Assembly (NCBI GenBank): GCA_031555955.1
Contig: JAVBTY010000012.1
Location: forward strand, 1 to 16,022
DNA length: 16,022 nucleotides
Direction: 5' to 3'
Source of the DNA: Azoarcus sp031555955
GTDB taxonomy: Bacteria > Pseudomonadota > Gammaproteobacteria > Burkholderiales > Rhodocyclaceae
Positions 12,457 to 16,022 of this stretch are shown piece after piece (position 1 is the first letter of the stretch; every line of letters begins with the position of its first letter). A program made the translations under genes and the position numbers. The notes beneath the pieces were generated by a model. The model was not told where the DNA came from. It ran no database searches and saw only the letters and a program-made list of their open reading frames with translations.

Positions 12457-14631
12457 TCACCCCTGATGCGTTCCCGCATGATTGTCCGCCGCGGGCGGCA
12501 CATCCCCCGTGGCGGCTCGCGGCGGGAAAAGGAAATCCTGCGGCCTTCTGAGCAGACGCTGGCCGAGCAGCCGCACCAGCGAGCGGCGCTGGGCGAAGGT
12601 GATGCGGCGGGCGCGGATGGCGACGTAGAGCGTGAGCGAAAAGCTCACGGCCAGGTTCATCAGGCCGATCAGCGCCACGCCCGACAGGGAAAGCGCGAGC
12701 AGCGTCCACGGCAGGTCGAAGCCGAGGCCGGCCACGGCGTAGCCCACGTAGGCCGAAGAAAAGGCGATATGGCGGATATCCAGCGGCAGGCCGAACAGCA
12801 CGCCGAGCGCGGTGACGCCGCCGAGCAGGAAGCCGAAGAAAAAGTTGCCGGCCAGCGCGCCGAGGTTGTTTTCGATATACGCGGCAATGCGCTCCATGCG
12901 CGCGACACCGAACAGGCGGCGCGGCCAGCGCAGTTGCAGCAGGCGCTGCGGAATGCGGTTGTAGGCGGCGAGGTTGTCGTAGTAGCCCGCGATCAGCCCG
13001 GAAAGGAACAGGCACACGCCCGCCACGGCGGCAAACAAAGGCGCGCCGCTCAGGGGATCGACGTCGTTCAGCAGGTGGTGGGCCTTGTCGGCGGAGATGA
13101 AGGCATCGCCCGTGCCCGCGTGCACGGCCAGCGATACCAGGATGGCGACGGGAATGGCGACGCCGACGTTACCGGCGATGGCGGCAAACTGGCTGCGGAG
13201 GGTGCGCACGATGAGATCGGCGAGATTTTCCAGGTTGCGCGTCTTGCCCTGCGCCTCGCCGATGGAGGCCGCAATGGCATTGGCCGTCATCGCCGGCTGC
13301 TTGGTGGCCACGGTGCCGCCGAGAATGTGGATGAGCACGAAGCCGATGCCGTAGTTGAGGCAGAACGACAACGCCTCGTTGAGCGGCGCCATGTGCTCGC
13401 TGGCAAGGACGATCTTGCATGCCGACATGAGCGCGATGATGAAACCGCCCAGCGCCGCCGAACCGAACATGCCGGCATACTCGGAACGCGTGGTGGTGAT
13501 GTAGTGCTCGCCGGTCTTGCTCGCGCTTTCGGTCATGCGCAGCGACAGCAGCTCGACGTTCTTTCCCCAGTAGTGCGATAACTGGTTGCGTCGGCATTCG
13601 GCCTGCACCAGTTCCTTGAACAGGGGCACCGCGCGCGGCAGCACGTCGCGCACATCCGCCGCCTTGCGCAGCGCATCGAGCACGCCGAGCAGTTCGGCGA
13701 TGCGCTCCAGATGCTGGCGCAGCCGTTCGAGCTTGAAGGTGAGCGCAATGCTGGTGCCGCGCCGGGTGGCGCGCCGGCGCACGCGCTGCAGAACCTCGTC
13801 GCACTGGGCGAGCATCACGGTAAGGTGCTTTTCGTCGGGCGCGGGCGGCGCTTCGGCGGGCGTTATTTCCCCGGTTTCTTCCCCGGCTTCCCCTTCTGCC
13901 CTGCCCCCAGCGCCCTCCTCCGCCTCATGTCGCCACGGCGTGCGCCAGCACGCCCGGTAATCGTTCAGGTAAGTAAGCAACTCCGCGTTCTGGGCGAGAA
14001 AAGGCGATTCATACTCCTCCAGACCGGGATCGACGCGCACCAGCTCCGGGTCCAGCCCGATCGCCGACACGTGGAAGGAAAGCACACGCAGCGACTCGAT
14101 GATCTCATCGATGGCCGGCGGCAGAATCGTGCGCGCCGTCCGCTGGCCCCCCGGTTCCGCCAGCGCCGCCACGTGCGCGGCATCGGTGGCGGGGTCGAGC
14201 ATCGTCTCGATCAGGTCGATCCACAGCCCGTCGTCCAGCGCATTCACCCACACCTCGTCGTCGGCGCGGTGAAAGACAACGGCCAGGATGTCCTTCATGT
14301 ACGCCGTATCGATCACGTCCGGCAGAAAACGGCCGGAAATGCGCCGCGCGGTTTCGGAAAAAAACCCCGTCGACGGCAACAGGCCGGACGACACATAGAG
14401 CGAAACCTGTTTGCGCTCGCGCAGCAGGCGCAACGCGGAAGCACGCAGCGCGGCGGCCAGATCGGGCCGGTCCGCCAGGCATTGCGTCAGCAGACGCAGG
14501 TTTTCCGCCGCCACGGCGGTTTTCGACGCGCGCCGTGGCCGCACGCAGGCGACCAGCGCGGCCCACAGTTCGATCTCATCGCCTTCCGGGGCGCAACCCG
14601 GCGCGGCAAAACGGCTGAGCACGTCCTCCAT
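12457..14631 (-). CDS. Gcr-type 'site-specific recombinase' family membrane protein
   Basis: This is a 724-residue member of the family annotated as site-specific recombinase (Pfam SpecificRecomb), first named from Neisseria gcr. The conserved N-terminal part has QVSLYVSSGLLPSTGFFSET (75-94), then RFLPDVIDTAYMKDIL and VFHRADDEVWV. Residues about 237-265 are a low-complexity Glu/Gly/Ala/Pro insert. Residues about 268-385 look like a helical soluble part. From about 388 on there are about seven hydrophobic segments (388-410, 421-440, 484-505, 530-550, 592-615, 621-640, 642-672). No Ser- or Tyr-recombinase catalytic motif is visible, so the DNA-recombinase name is doubtful and an inner-membrane role seems likelier. 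The start is ATG 14631, after a strong GGGAGG. It is transcribed divergently from uup. Confidence 0.85.
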   Translation of the reverse strand: MEDVLSRFAAPGCAPEGDEIELWAALVACVRPRRASKTAVAAENLRLLTQCLADRPDLAAALRASALRLLRERKQVSLYVSSGLLPSTGFFSETARRISGRFLPDVIDTAYMKDILAVVFHRADDEVWVNALDDGLWIDLIETMLDPATDAAHVAALAEPGGQRTARTILPPAIDEIIESLRVLSFHVSAIGLDPELVRVDPGLEEYESPFLAQNAELLTYLNDYRACWRTPWRHEAEEGAGGRAEGEAGEETGEITPAEAPPAPDEKHLTVMLAQCDEVLQRVRRRATRRGTSIALTFKLERLRQHLERIAELLGVLDALRKAADVRDVLPRAVPLFKELVQAECRRNQLSHYWGKNVELLSLRMTESASKTGEHYITTTRSEYAGMFGSAALGGFIIALMSACKIVLASEHMAPLNEALSFCLNYGIGFVLIHILGGTVATKQPAMTANAIAASIGEAQGKTRNLENLADLIVRTLRSQFAAIAGNVGVAIPVAILVSLAVHAGTGDAFISADKAHHLLNDVDPLSGAPLFAAVAGVCLFLSGLIAGYYDNLAAYNRIPQRLLQLRWPRRLFGVARMERIAAYIENNLGALAGNFFFGFLLGGVTALGVLFGLPLDIRHIAFSSAYVGYAVAGLGFDLPWTLLALSLSGVALIGLMNLAVSFSLTLYVAIRARRITFAQRRSLVRLLGQRLLRRPQDFLFPPRAATGDVPPAADNHAGTHQG

Positions 14632-14816
14632 GCGGAGCCTCCCTTGTACGGTTCTTTGCTATGGGACAAGGCGCGACGGCGAACGATCGCCGCGTTTCGA
14701 TGCGTCGGGGCGGACGGGGCGTCCATGCCGTAACAGACCCCGCCCGGAAGACAAACGGGCCGCGATGGTAGCAGACCGGTAAAATCCGCCTTTCCCTTCC
14801 GTTTCCGGTCCGCCCC
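14632..14816. promoter_or_regulatory. Divergent promoter region between gcr-type gene and uup
   Basis: On the plus strand, TAAAAT (14780-14785) is a good -10 about 30 bp before the uup ATG, but I find no matching -35. A small perfect stem (CGGCGA/TCGCCG, 14677-14692, four-base loop) lies nearer the gcr side. On the minus strand, TTGTCC and later A/T-poor DNA give no convincing promoter. Nothing else was recognised here. Confidence 0.3.

Positions 14817-16022
<1,206 letters not shown>

Noticed and set aside
12466..13581. 371-codon plus-strand frame
   Set aside because: Antisense of the membrane half of the Gcr-type gene. Its His/Gln/Arg/Asp-rich composition is typical of a shadow.

Overview
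The window looks like a high-GC betaproteobacterial chromosome. The core genes are very GC-rich and packed with overlapping starts. The 724-residue membrane protein of the Gcr/'site-specific recombinase' family and the stand-alone MreB-like subdomain are both types I associate with Betaproteobacteria. I cannot name the genus. Calls come from reading the sequence and remembered family motifs; no database search was run.

Layout. (1) Positions 1-1790 are mobile DNA of visibly lower GC. They hold the start of an IS3-family transposase (cut by the left edge) and an intact P4-type tyrosine integrase, both on the minus strand. The integrase has a plausible promoter, and TACTC repeats overlap it. A strong hairpin terminator separates this region from the next. 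(2) Positions 1947-5231, minus strand, hold bluB-cbiB-cobD-cobO, read from 5' to 3'. Behind a cobalamin riboswitch they form a late cobalamin synthesis operon. (3) Positions 5499-5603 hold two back-to-back promoters whose likely start sites are about 120 bp apart. (4) Positions 5637-11700, plus strand, start with a second cobalamin riboswitch, followed by cobU-btuF-btuC-btuD-cobT-cobS-cobC. This covers nucleotide loop assembly plus the periplasmic and inner-membrane B12 importer. (5) Positions 11762-12247 (minus) encode a lone MreB-like subdomain. (6) Positions 12457-14631 (minus) encode the Gcr-type membrane protein. (7) From 14817 to the right edge, plus strand, is the first 402 codons of a Uup-like ABC-F ATPase.

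How the genes work together. BtuFCD imports corrinoids. CobO adenosylates them, and CobD with CbiB makes and attaches the aminopropanol arm. CobU activates cobinamide. BluB makes dimethylbenzimidazole, CobT activates it, and CobS joins the halves. CobC removes the phosphate. Both operons start with a B12-sensing leader, so the whole late pathway and uptake should fall when B12 is plentiful. No corrin-ring genes, no amidases (CobB/CbiA, CobQ/CbiP) and no outer-membrane BtuB lie here, so the locus alone fits salvage plus late assembly.

The most unusual items are the divergent pair of dissimilar riboswitches, each preceded by a perfect 5' hairpin; a possible 40-codon leader ORF joined to cobU by an ATGA overlap; four tandem 12-nt repeats that each offer a start codon at the head of cobT; and the isolated MreB subdomain.
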